From positions 21,784 through 85,783 of the forward strand of contig NZ_SNWQ01000030.1 of assembly GCF_004361855.1 (NCBI RefSeq): a stretch of 64,000 nucleotides of DNA, given 5' to 3'. Made by a program: the position numbers and the translations under genes. The notes under the pieces were generated by a model. That model was not told the origin of the DNA. It saw only the letters and a program-made list of their open reading frames with translations, and ran no database searches. The DNA is from Kribbella caucasensis. GTDB lineage: Bacteria; Actinomycetota; Actinomycetes; Propionibacteriales; Kribbellaceae. Position 1 is the first letter of the stretch. Each line of letters begins with the position of its first letter. Below are positions 17,640 through 25,464 of this stretch, piece by piece.

Positions 17640-18194
17640 TCAGGTGGTGGTGACGTACTGGCCGTCGTGGTAGAGCAACGGGCTGTGCTCGCGGCGTTCG
17701 GCGTGGGTGGCGAGACGAGCCACGACGATGTGGTTCTCGCCGACCGCGAACCGGTGCTCGACCAGTGCGCGCAGGTAGCTCGGGGCGTCGTCCAGGACAG
17801 GCTCACCGGACCGCAGCCGGGACCACCGGGTCGGGTCGGCGAACCGGTCGATCCCGCTGGTGGCGAACCGGCCGGCCAGGTCGCGCTGGCCGGCGTCCAG
17901 GAAGTTGATCACCAGGCTGTCGGCCGCGTTGACCGTCGGCCAGCTGGACGCGGTGGTTGCGATCGAGAACGACACCAGCGGTGGCAGCAGGCTGACCGAG
18001 ACCAGCGAGGTCGCGGTGAACCCGACCGGGCCGTGACCGGAGTCGGCAGTGATCACCACCACCCCGGCCGCGTGCCGGCGGAACACCGACCGGAACACGT
18101 CGGCGTCGACCGGCCGCTCCTCGATCCGGTCGGGTACGACGCTGAGCCCGGGCCGGTCTGTCTGGTGGGCAGGGTTGAACGCGTGAACGGACAT
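17640..18194 (-). CDS. Flavin reductase-like FMN-binding protein
   Basis: This 184-residue split-barrel flavin reductase probably supplies FMNH2 to the monooxygenase at the end of the operon. The core is VFRSVFRRHAAGVVVITA, GFTATSLVSVSLLPPLVSFSI and the closing GENHIVVARL. GAGGGAGAG sits just before ATG 18194 and decides the start. It is the first full gene of the five-gene sulfonate-type operon, downstream of a small leader ORF. Confidence 0.88.
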   Translation of the reverse strand: MSVHAFNPAHQTDRPGLSVVPDRIEERPVDADVFRSVFRRHAAGVVVITADSGHGPVGFTATSLVSVSLLPPLVSFSIATTASSWPTVNAADSLVINFLDAGQRDLAGRFATSGIDRFADPTRWSRLRSGEPVLDDAPSYLRALVEHRFAVGENHIVVARLATHAERREHSPLLYHDGQYVTTT

Positions 18195-18339
18195 GTCTCT
18201 CCCTCGGGCAGGGACGAACCGGCCGCGGACAGGCAGGAACACCGCAACCGGACAGGGTGGGATTCAGCGGGCCTCAGCGAGGCCTTGGATCAACAGGCGG
18301 ATCAATGAGCGGGCCGCGACGGGCCGCGAGAGCGACGGA

Positions 18340-18486
18340 TCAGCGACAGGTCGCGGAGGCGACGCGCATCTGGTCGATCACGCGCCGGCGGGTCAGCAGA
18401 CTGCTCGTCAGCACCGGCAGCAGGTGGTCGCACCGGCGGCAGGACGCCACCGATCCACCCTCGTATCGCTGCCGGATCTTCGTCAT
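18340..18486 (-). CDS. Putative Cys-containing leader peptide of the sulfonate operon
   Basis: A short frame of 48 residues from ATG 18486 ends LLTRRRVIDQMRVASATCR. The end pattern (TRR, then hydrophobic, then RVAS-x-C-R) resembles the short leader peptides annotated before sulfur-metabolism genes in streptomycetes and relatives, where it is thought to sense cysteine or sulfur supply. A later start (GTG 18414) would give the 24-residue form more usual for that group. It is 145 bp upstream of the flavin reductase on the same strand. The resemblance is from memory of the family, so confidence is moderate. Confidence 0.5.
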   Translation of the reverse strand: MTKIRQRYEGGSVASCRRCDHLLPVLTSSLLTRRRVIDQMRVASATCR

Positions 18487-18630
18487 GTCAACGACTCTCT
18501 CATCAAAGTCGACTGAAGAACTAGACAATCTCGCCATCCGGGACAGCCGTCCCGAATTGCCCACTGGCTGAAACGACACGCCGCCCGGTTGCCCTCACAC
18601 GGTGGCCGGCGGCTGCGTTCTACTGGCGTG

Positions 18631-19125
18631 ATGGTCAGAGAGCAGGTTTCGTTGCCACCGTTCCAGGTGCTCGTGGATGAGCACTGGCGGGACGTGGCCC
18701 GGTTGGCGCGAGCGCTGGCGGGGGCGGTGGACGGGGACGATGTCGCCCAGCGGGCCTGGGAGAAGGCGTTCGCCGCCTATCCGAAGCTCACCTCCGCGAA
18801 GAACCTGCGTAGCTGGCTGCTGACCATCACGGCTCGCTGTGCCACCGATCTGCATCGCGCACGCAGACCGCAGACCCCACTGGAGGACGCTCCACCGGTC
18901 ACCGTGGCCGGTCCGGACGCGGCCGACTGGCCCGATCCGGACCTCTGGAAGGCGGTGAACGAGCTGCCCGAACGGCAGCGGTTCGCCGTCACGCTGAAAT
19001 ACGTCGGCGATCTCGACCACCATGGCGTGGCCGCGGCCCTGGACACCACCCCGGCCGCGTCCCGCCGGCTCGTCAGCGACGCGCTGGCGACACTGCGCAC
19101 CAAGTTCGGAGAAGACCATGAATGA
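18631..19125 (+). CDS. ECF-type sigma-70 factor
   Basis: This 164-residue sigma factor has region 2 (ARLARALAGAVDGDDVAQRAWEKAF) and region 4 (LPERQRFAVTLKYVGDL, then HHGVAAALDTTPAASRR). Start at ATG 18631 excludes a Gly/Arg-rich leader. The stop overlaps the next gene, an O6-alkylguanine alkyltransferase, by 8 bp. No anti-sigma gene is adjacent. The coupling suggests a response to alkylation or other DNA damage, though this is only context. Confidence 0.85.
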   Translation: MVREQVSLPPFQVLVDEHWRDVARLARALAGAVDGDDVAQRAWEKAFAAYPKLTSAKNLRSWLLTITARCATDLHRARRPQTPLEDAPPVTVAGPDAADWPDPDLWKAVNELPERQRFAVTLKYVGDLDHHGVAAALDTTPAASRRLVSDALATLRTKFGEDHE

Positions 19126-19684
19126 CCTCGAAGCCCGACTGACCCGACTGGGCGGTCCTGAGTTCAAGCCGCCGGTAATGCCGGACGGGGACGTCTCCTA
19201 CGCCCTGCACGACACCCCGATCGGCACCATGTTGCTCGCGACCGCGGCCGGGAAGGTGGTGGCCAGCTCGTTCGGCGACGAGGAGACGATGACCAACCGA
19301 CTGGCCCGGACCATCTCACCCCGCGTACTCCGGCAGCCGGCGCGCCTGGACGACGTCCGCCGCCAGCTCGACGAGTACCTGGCCGGCCGGAGGCACACCT
19401 TCGACCTGTCGGTGGACCTGACCCTGGCCACCCCGTTCCAGCGACTGGTGCTCACCGATCTGCCGGCTCACACCAGCTACGGCCGCACCACGACGTACGG
19501 CGAACTGGCCGGCGAGATCCACCGGCCGAAGGCGGCTCGCGCGGTCGGTACGGCGCTCGGGGCGAACCCGCTCTGCGTCGTACTGCCCTGCCATCGGGTG
19601 ATCGGCGCGAACGGCGCGCTCACCGGGTACGCCGGCGGACTGGATGCGAAACGCTTCCTTTTGAATCTTGAATCGAAAAGCTGA
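19118..19684 (+). CDS. ogt: Methylated-DNA-[protein]-cysteine S-methyltransferase
   Basis: This 188-residue suicide repair protein removes alkyl groups from O6-guanine onto its own cysteine. The active site VVLPCHRVIGANG is intact, with Cys at residue 158. The helix-turn-helix part TSYGRTTTYGELAGEI and the ARAVGTALGANP segment are standard. Translation begins at ATG 19118, inside the end of the sigma factor gene, so the two are translationally coupled. It is followed by a strong terminator at 19731. Confidence 0.95.
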   Translation: MNDLEARLTRLGGPEFKPPVMPDGDVSYALHDTPIGTMLLATAAGKVVASSFGDEETMTNRLARTISPRVLRQPARLDDVRRQLDEYLAGRRHTFDLSVDLTLATPFQRLVLTDLPAHTSYGRTTTYGELAGEIHRPKAARAVGTALGANPLCVVLPCHRVIGANGALTGYAGGLDAKRFLLNLESKS

Positions 19685-19730
19685 GTTTTCCGCGAATCAC
19701 CTGACAGCATTTACACTGAACGAATAAAGG

Positions 19731-19772
19731 AGCAGATCCCCAGTGTGGAGTGGGGATCTGCTTCTTGTTTTC
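19731..19772 (+). terminator. Rho-independent terminator after ogt
   Basis: AGCAGATCCCC (19731-19741) and GGGGATCTGCT (19752-19762) make a perfect 11-bp stem with a 10-nt loop, followed by a T-rich tail (TCTTGTTTTC). This is the most classical terminator in the window. The remaining stretch to 19950 is AT-richer and shows no gene. Confidence 0.85.
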
Positions 19773-19964
19773 CCCTTGTCTGCAAGGCGATCCGGCCCAC
19801 CGAACCAGTCGGAAGAAATCCCTTCGGCAACAATTGACCGGATTATCCCGGCGGAGGAAACTGACACGTCAGGAATCCGGCCCAAGTGCAGCCACTAGTT
19901 TGCGCATTCCGGTGCGTGCAGATTCCGTCGCGGTCCTGTCGGTGGTGGGATCTAGGTTGGGGGC

Positions 19965-20621
19965 ATGAATACACCTCTGCTGTTCCTCAGTGGCGCTGGG
20001 CTGCCGGCGTGGATCTGGGACGACGTTCGGACTGTGGTCGACCGCCCAAGCACGGTCGCGGAGTACGCGAAGGACGGTTCACTGGCGGACTGCGCGACAG
20101 GTGTGCTCGCCGCGGCACCCGAACGATTCGTGGTGGTCGCGCACTCGCTGGGCGGCGTGGTCGGCTCCCAGCTCGTCGCGCAGGCGCCCGAGCGGGTGGA
20201 GGGTTTCTTCGGGATCGCCGCGCTGATTCCGCAGGCCGGTCAATCCTTCCTCGGCGCGCTTCCCTTCCGGACCAAGCTGATGATGAGCCTCGTGATGCGG
20301 CTGGCGGGCACCCGTCCACCGGCCAGCGCCCTCCGCTCCGGCTTGGCCGGCGATCTCAGCCAGGAGCTGGCCGACCGGATCGTCGAGGACTTCTCGCCCG
20401 AGTCGCAGAGCCTCTATCGCGACCCCGTCCCGGCCCGGACCTTCCCGGCGTCTCGCGGCTACCTGCACACCGCCAACGACCCTGGTATGCCGCTGGCGCT
20501 GCAGGAGAAATTCGCGACCACTCTCGGCGCCACCTGGACCCAGACCCTGCCCACCGGACACCTACCGATGCTGGCCGACCCGAAGGCGGTGGGTGCCGCG
20601 CTGACCGCCTTCCTCGACTGA
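19965..20621 (+). CDS. Small alpha/beta hydrolase
   Basis: This 218-residue alpha/beta hydrolase has the oxyanion-hole region LFLSGAGLPAWIW and the nucleophile elbow AHSLGG (Ser). The tail LPTGHLPMLADP gives the catalytic His. There is no signal peptide, so it is cytoplasmic. A TAGGTT box ends six bases before the ATG, suggesting a leaderless message. It converges on a methyltransferase gene. The substrate is unknown. Confidence 0.82.
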   Translation: MNTPLLFLSGAGLPAWIWDDVRTVVDRPSTVAEYAKDGSLADCATGVLAAAPERFVVVAHSLGGVVGSQLVAQAPERVEGFFGIAALIPQAGQSFLGALPFRTKLMMSLVMRLAGTRPPASALRSGLAGDLSQELADRIVEDFSPESQSLYRDPVPARTFPASRGYLHTANDPGMPLALQEKFATTLGATWTQTLPTGHLPMLADPKAVGAALTAFLD

Positions 20622-20643
20622 ATCAACTCAGTCTGGGACTGGT

Positions 20644-21324
20644 TTACTCGGCCGCCGGCTGGTGGATCTCCAGGATCAGGCGCCGGCGGCCGCCCCACTC
20701 GCGTTTGTAGACCTTGTAGTCCTTGATGCCGGCCGCCGCGCAGAGCCGGCCGTAGCTGGTTTCGTCGTGGATGAAGTGGATGCTGCTGGTGCCGAAGTGT
20801 TCGGTGGTGACGATCCGGTGCTCCGGTCCTTGGCGCAGGCCGTTCGCGATCTCCGCCGCCGTGGCCGGCCCCCAGACCGGGCCCTCGATGATGGCGAGCC
20901 CGCCGGGCCGCAGTACTCGGGAGATCTCCCAGATCGTCGACAGCTGCTCGTCCTCGGCGAACAGCTCGTGGAAGGCCGTCCACAGGCAGATCACCGCGTC
21001 GAAGGAGTCCGACTTGTACGGCAGATCGGTCATCGAGCCGATCGCCCAGTCGATCTGCAGTTCCTCCTCAACCGCCTTGGCGCGACCGGCCTCGACCAGG
21101 CTCGGCGTGATGTCCAGCGCCCGGACCACCTTCCCGGCCCGGCGCAACGGCAAGGCGATCCGCCCGTAACCGCAGCAGAGGTCCAGGACGGACTCGCGAC
21201 CCTCGAGCAGTTCCTCGACGGCCTTGACGGTGGCGGCGTCCCGCTCGGGTGTGGTGCGACTGGCGAGCCCTTCCACCCCGAGTTCTTCGTACTCGGCCCG
21301 GCTGCGCAGTGCGGAGTTCAACAT
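20644..21324 (-). CDS. Class I SAM-dependent methyltransferase
   Basis: This 226-residue methyltransferase has motif I VLDLCCGYGRIALPL, the acidic loop RALDITPSLVEAG, and the post-motif GSMTDLPYKSDSFDAVICLW. The C-terminal segment YKVYKREWGGRRRLILEI closes the fold. Methyl acceptor unknown. It stands alone, ending 22 bp from the convergent hydrolase gene and upstream of a TetR/SDR divergent pair. Confidence 0.85.
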   Translation of the reverse strand: MLNSALRSRAEYEELGVEGLASRTTPERDAATVKAVEELLEGRESVLDLCCGYGRIALPLRRAGKVVRALDITPSLVEAGRAKAVEEELQIDWAIGSMTDLPYKSDSFDAVICLWTAFHELFAEDEQLSTIWEISRVLRPGGLAIIEGPVWGPATAAEIANGLRQGPEHRIVTTEHFGTSSIHFIHDETSYGRLCAAAGIKDYKVYKREWGGRRRLILEIHQPAAE

Positions 21325-21394
21325 TGCGTAAGTATCTCGACGCAGCCGGGTCAGGCCAAAGGGCAGGCAAGATTTTCCAACGGCCAGTCGCGTT

Positions 21395-21955
21395 TCAGGT
21401 CAACATGGTGACCAATTCGTCCACCAGGTCGTCGTCGAGCGGGCGGTGATCCGCGAGCAGGCGGTACCAGAGAATGCCGAAGACAACGTCCACCATCACC
21501 TCTGTCGACGCCCGGTGACCGCCTGACCGGTCAAGCACCTCCCGCAACGCTTCCCGCCGGCTGTGCAGAAACGACTCGCGGAAGCGCTGCCCGAATCCCT
21601 CGTCGATCTGCGCTTCGGCCATCAACGACCGCAGTACCGCGACGATCTGCCGATTGCGGGCCAGCTTGAACGTCGCCGCCAGGAAGGCGCGCAAATCGGA
21701 CGCCAGGTCACCGAGATCCGGTGCCGGGATGTGCAGTTCTGCCTTCAGCGCAAGGGCTTCCAGCAGCACGTCGGCCTTACCCGGCCACCAGCGGTAGATC
21801 GTCTGCTTGCCGACCCCGGACCGCGCGGCGATCCGCTCGACGGTCAGCACCGAGTAACCCTGCTCGGCCACGATCTCGAACGCCGCCCGGAGGATCGCCT
21901 GCCGACTCTCCTCACTGCGCTTGCGGCCCGGCCGGACCGGCTCTTGGGTGCTCAC
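21395..21955 (-). CDS. TetR family transcriptional regulator
   Basis: This 186-residue repressor has the TetR N-terminal DNA-binding domain: RQAILRAAFEIVAEQGYSVL, VERIAARSGVGKQTIYRWWPGKADV. The C-terminal two-thirds is the variable ligand domain. It is divergent from an SDR gene 57 bp away and very likely represses it and itself. Confidence 0.9.
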   Translation of the reverse strand: MSTQEPVRPGRKRSEESRQAILRAAFEIVAEQGYSVLTVERIAARSGVGKQTIYRWWPGKADVLLEALALKAELHIPAPDLGDLASDLRAFLAATFKLARNRQIVAVLRSLMAEAQIDEGFGQRFRESFLHSRREALREVLDRSGGHRASTEVMVDVVFGILWYRLLADHRPLDDDLVDELVTMLT

Positions 21956-21977
21956 GGACGCGATGCTAGCCTATTTT

Positions 21978-21992
21978 GAAACGAGACGGTTC
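21978..21992. promoter_or_regulatory. Possible TetR operator between the divergent genes
   Basis: GAAACG-AGA-CGGTTC (21978-21992) is an imperfect palindrome (5 of 6 arm positions pair) in the 57-bp spacer. It is followed by a second CGGTTCG-like half. Spacing and position fit an operator for the neighbouring TetR protein; there is no experimental support. Confidence 0.35.
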
Positions 21993-22012
21993 GGTTCGAA
22001 TTAGGAGAAACA

Positions 22013-22732
22013 ATGACAGCTCGTACTGCGCTGGTGGTCGGCGGCACCTCGGGCATCGGCCTGGCCACGGCCCGGCAGCTCCAGGCGCTCAGCCACGAGG
22101 TTCACGTCGCCGGCCGGAGCCGGCAGACGCTCGACGGCCTCGCGGAAAGCGATCCCGGCCTCATCCGGCACCACGCCGACGGCGGTGATCGCGACCGGAT
22201 GGCCGCGGTCGCCGAGGAGATCGGCAGCATCGACTGGCTGGTCCTCACCCTGAGCGGAAGCGAGGGTCAGGGGCCGATCGCGGACCTGGACCTCGGCACC
22301 CTCCGGCGGGCGTTCGACGCCAAGCTCTGGGCTCAGCTCACCACCATCCAGGCTGTGCTGCCGCGGCTCACCGCCGACGGCTCGATCACCGTGCTCGGTG
22401 CCATCACGGCCCGGATGGGGATGGCCGGGACCGCTGGACTGGCCGCCCTCAACGGCGCGATCGAGGCGCTGGTGAAACCCCTCGCGATCGAGCTCGCCCC
22501 GATCCGCGTCAACGGTGTCTCTCCCGGCCTGGTGGACACGCCTTGGTGGAGCGCGCTGCCCGAGGAAGCCCGGCAGGACTACTTCGCCGCGGCCGCCAAG
22601 GCGCTCCCCGTCGGCCACGTCGCCAGCGCCGACGAGCTCGCCGAGGTCGTCGTACTGGCTGCCACCAACGGCAATCTCACCGGCACGGTCCTCGAGGCCG
22701 ACGGCGGCGCGCGCCTGATCACGCTCGGATAG
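22013..22732 (+). CDS. Short-chain dehydrogenase/reductase
   Basis: This 239-residue SDR has the NAD(P) motif VVGGTSGIGLATARQ and the structural LTLSGS. The catalytic region is degenerate: instead of a Ser followed by YxxxK there is TVLGAITARMGMAGTAGLAALNGAIEAL, where the usual Tyr-x-x-x-Lys reads like L-A-A-L-N. The C-terminal VNGVSPGLVDTPWW and LTGTVLEADGGARL are normal. Such divergent SDRs (atypical active site) are common in actinobacteria and may not reduce a carbonyl by the standard route. It has GGAGAAA before the ATG. Confidence 0.88.
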   Translation: MTARTALVVGGTSGIGLATARQLQALSHEVHVAGRSRQTLDGLAESDPGLIRHHADGGDRDRMAAVAEEIGSIDWLVLTLSGSEGQGPIADLDLGTLRRAFDAKLWAQLTTIQAVLPRLTADGSITVLGAITARMGMAGTAGLAALNGAIEALVKPLAIELAPIRVNGVSPGLVDTPWWSALPEEARQDYFAAAAKALPVGHVASADELAEVVVLAATNGNLTGTVLEADGGARLITLG

Positions 22733-22786
22733 TCGGCGAACGGTCATCATCACCTGACCGAGGGCAGGTTGTTTCGGGGACGGCTC

Positions 22787-23413
22787 TCAGCCCGCGGCAG
22801 CCCGGTCACGCCCGGCACGGAAGAACTCCAGCACGGCCGCCGCGTCGGGCAGCTCGCTGAGCAACTGGCTCGCGCCGAACGGCGCGTTCCAGAAGTCGCC
22901 GGTCCGCGGGGTCCACGGCCCGACGTAGGCGTACGGAGTACTGATGCCCTCGTCGCCTGGAGAGACCCCATAGTTGACCTCGTCCAACGTGATCCCGACG
23001 TCGAAGTGCTCAGGCCAGAGGATCGGCTGCTCGTCCGGCGCGAGCGCCCGCAGGGCAGCGTCGCCCACGGAGAACGCGTCCGCGAGCAGCCGGGCCGCGG
23101 CTGGGTCGAGCTGGATCCGGTCGTCCGGCTCGATCCCCGGTCCACCCGAGTAGACGTCGTCGAGCTTGCTCGCCTCCACTCCCGCCGCGGTCGCCCGCTC
23201 GGCGAAGGTGCCGCCGGAGAGGTCCAGCGGCCCGGAAGGGATGATCAGCTGGTCGCCGTCGACCCGCAGATCCGGCCAGGCGACTGTGCTGAACCCTCCC
23301 GGCACGACGCGCAGCCTGATCCCACCACCCCGCCGATACTGCGGTCCCGCCAGGATCAGCTCGGCCACCCCATGCAGGGCTCGCCGGCTACTGATCAACG
23401 TTTGTTCGTCCAT
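22787..23413 (-). CDS. Uncharacterised soluble protein, 208 residues
   Basis: Starting at ATG 23413 gives MDEQTLISSRRALHGVAEL, a soluble acidic protein with several Pro/Gly loops (PGGFSTVAWPDLRVDG, WPEHFDVGITLDEVNYGVSPG, YVGPWTPRTGDFWNAPFG). I do not recognise the family. It is divergent from the Rieske-ThDP gene and has its own TGTAAC-type promoter motif on the minus strand (near 23501), matching those before the Rieske and antiporter genes. That link puts it in the same predicted sigma regulon. Confidence 0.72.
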   Translation of the reverse strand: MDEQTLISSRRALHGVAELILAGPQYRRGGGIRLRVVPGGFSTVAWPDLRVDGDQLIIPSGPLDLSGGTFAERATAAGVEASKLDDVYSGGPGIEPDDRIQLDPAAARLLADAFSVGDAALRALAPDEQPILWPEHFDVGITLDEVNYGVSPGDEGISTPYAYVGPWTPRTGDFWNAPFGASQLLSELPDAAAVLEFFRAGRDRAAAG

Positions 23414-23429
23414 GGTTCCAGTCTCCTCG

Positions 23430-23459
23430 TGTAACGCCTGGCCGCCGGCCGGCACTGAT
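23430..23459 (+). promoter_or_regulatory. Predicted ECF promoter A (Rieske-ThDP operon)
   Basis: TGTAACGCC at 23430-23438 is followed, after 12 bp, by GGCACTGAT at 23451-23459. The same pair occurs at 27068 (TGTAACACC, 13 bp, GGCACTGAA) before the antiporter gene. Transcription would start near 23463, about 38 bases before the Rieske-ThDP ATG. Confidence 0.5.
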
Positions 23460-23471
23460 CCTTCAGACACA

Positions 23472-23501
23472 TTCGTGTCGCCGAGGTGGGGAGGCGTTAC
23501 A
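23472..23501 (-). promoter_or_regulatory. Predicted ECF promoter B (divergent unknown gene)
   Basis: On the minus strand TGTAACGCCT begins at 23501, overlapping the ATG of the Rieske gene, and an ACACGAAT element follows after 17 bp from TGTAAC. The first ten bases are an exact inverted copy of promoter A (23430-23439). Promoters A and B therefore face each other over 72 bp. Confidence 0.45.
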
Positions 23502-25435
23502 TGTCGGAGGGAACCAGCTGGCACCGGGTCGACCCGGTCGACGTGCCGGCCGACGGACGGGTCCGCAGCGTGGTGGTCGACGGCCGGAGCGTCGCCCTGG
23601 CCCGCTGCGGCGCGCGACTGGGGGCGTTGGAGAACCGTTGCCCGCATCAGGGTGGACCACTTGGTGAGGGCTCGATCGAGAAGGGTTTGCTGCGCTGTCC
23701 GTGGCACGGCTACGACTACGACCCGATCACCGGGCAGCCGCCGGAAGGATTCTCCGACAGCGTCACGGCGTACTCCGTCGACGAGCGGCCGGATGGGCTT
23801 TATGTCCAGCTACCCGAGTTGCCGGACCAGGGCCGGACGGTCTCTGACGTCCTGGTGGAGACCTTGGTGGCCCACGGCATAACCCACGTGTTCGGCATGG
23901 TCGGGCACTCGAACCTCGGGTTCGCCGAGGCGATGCGCCGCGCCGAGGAGCGCGGTGAGCTGACCTACATCGGCATCCGCCACGAAGGCGCCGCGTCTTT
24001 CGCGGCCAGTGCCTACGGCAAGCTCACCGGCCGTCCAGCGGCCTGCTTCGCCATCGCCGGACCCGGATCCACGAACCTGCTCACCGGCCTGTACGACGCC
24101 AAGCTCGACAGCTCGCCGATGCTTGCGATCTCCGGCCAGGTGCCGTCGAAGGTGCACGGGCGCGGTGCGTTCCAGGACCTCGACCTGACCGCGGTCTTCA
24201 AAGACGTCGCAGTGTCGAGCACCGCGATCCAGGCCGGCAGCGACCACGCGGAGCTGGCCGGGCTGGCAGTGAAGCACGCGATCGACGGTCGCGGAGTCGC
24301 CCATCTGGTGCTGCCCGACGAGGTCCAGGTGCTGCCTTCCGACGCTCCACCGAAGTCCCCGAATGGGCGATTGTCGGCTCGGCGGATCCGCCCGGACCAG
24401 GACGCGCTCGACCGCGCCGCCGCCTTGATCCGCGACGCCCGCCGGCCGGTCTTCGTCGTCGGTCATGGGGCACGCGGTGCCGAGCGGGAGGTCCGCATGC
24501 TCGCGGAACGGCTGAACGCTCCGGTGCTGACCACCTTCAAAGCCAAAGGACTGGTGCCGGACACCCATCCGCTGGGCGCCGGGGTCCTCGGCCGCAGCGG
24601 TACTCCGGTGGCCAGCTGGCTGATGAACGAGTCCGACCTGCTGATCGTGGTCGGTGCCTCCTTCTCGAACCACACCGGCATCGCGGCGTACAAGCAGATC
24701 GTGCAGATCGACGACGACCACGCCGCGATCGGGCGGTTCGACGCGGTCGCGGTCGACGTACTCGGCGACGCCGCACTCACGCTGACCGCACTGGCCGGAC
24801 TGGTGACCGACGCGAAGGCCGAAGACCAGCGACCCGATCTGGCGGAACGCTGGGCGATCTGGCGTGTTGAGAAGGCCCGCCGGGTGAACGACGATCGCGG
24901 CCGGGGTGTCTCGGCGGCCGCCGTCTTCGACGCGCTGTCCCGCCACCTGCCCGCGGAGGCCGTGGTGGCCGTTGACGTCGGCAACCATGCCTACTCGCTG
25001 GGCCGCTACCTGGAGTCGAAAGGCCAGCCGGTGCTGATGTCGGGCTATCTGGGCTCGATCGGCTTCGGCTATCCCGCCGCTCTCGGCGCCTGGGCCGCGG
25101 CACCCGGCCGGCCGATCGTTGCCGTCACCGGTGACGGTGGTTTCGGCCAGTACGCCGCCGAGCTCACCACCGCGGTCAAGTACGGCATCGGGATCAAGCA
25201 CGTCCTGCTCGACAACCACGCACTGGGCAAGATCAGCAAGGAGCAGTTGGCCGCCGACTATCCCGTCTGGCACACCGCTCTGCACAACCCCGACTGGGCG
25301 GAGTACGCCCGGCTCTGTGGCGCGACCGGTCTCCGGGTCGAGCGCCGCGAGGACCTCGAGACCGCCATGACCGACCTGTTCGCGGCGTCCGGACCGGCCC
25401 TGCTCTGTGTCGAGCAGGACGCCGAGCTGCTGTGA
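23501..25435 (+). CDS. Rieske [2Fe-2S] - thiamine diphosphate enzyme fusion
   Basis: This 644-residue protein joins two units rarely found in one chain. Residues 1-105 are a Rieske ferredoxin domain with both ligand pairs present (CPHQ with Cys47/His49, and CPWH with Cys66/His69). Residues 112-644 are a complete ThDP enzyme of the pyruvate oxidase/acetolactate synthase type. It has a catalytic Glu at about 162 (IRHEGAASFAAS), the central FAD-like/ThDP fold, and a C-terminal GDGGF...DNHALG cofactor motif. A 2-oxoacid decarboxylation passing electrons to the Rieske cluster is a reasonable guess. GGGGAGG before ATG 23501 decides the start. The next gene encodes an FMN-reductase-like protein. Confidence 0.88.
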   Translation: MSEGTSWHRVDPVDVPADGRVRSVVVDGRSVALARCGARLGALENRCPHQGGPLGEGSIEKGLLRCPWHGYDYDPITGQPPEGFSDSVTAYSVDERPDGLYVQLPELPDQGRTVSDVLVETLVAHGITHVFGMVGHSNLGFAEAMRRAEERGELTYIGIRHEGAASFAASAYGKLTGRPAACFAIAGPGSTNLLTGLYDAKLDSSPMLAISGQVPSKVHGRGAFQDLDLTAVFKDVAVSSTAIQAGSDHAELAGLAVKHAIDGRGVAHLVLPDEVQVLPSDAPPKSPNGRLSARRIRPDQDALDRAAALIRDARRPVFVVGHGARGAEREVRMLAERLNAPVLTTFKAKGLVPDTHPLGAGVLGRSGTPVASWLMNESDLLIVVGASFSNHTGIAAYKQIVQIDDDHAAIGRFDAVAVDVLGDAALTLTALAGLVTDAKAEDQRPDLAERWAIWRVEKARRVNDDRGRGVSAAAVFDALSRHLPAEAVVAVDVGNHAYSLGRYLESKGQPVLMSGYLGSIGFGYPAALGAWAAAPGRPIVAVTGDGGFGQYAAELTTAVKYGIGIKHVLLDNHALGKISKEQLAADYPVWHTALHNPDWAEYARLCGATGLRVERREDLETAMTDLFAASGPALLCVEQDAELL

Positions 25436-25464
25436 CATCCCCATCGTTGAAGGAGAGTTTCGTG

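Noticed and set aside
23414..23707. N-terminal extension of the 208-residue unknown protein
   Set aside because: It would run through the divergent promoters and the Rieske domain coding region; ATG 23413 is the better start.
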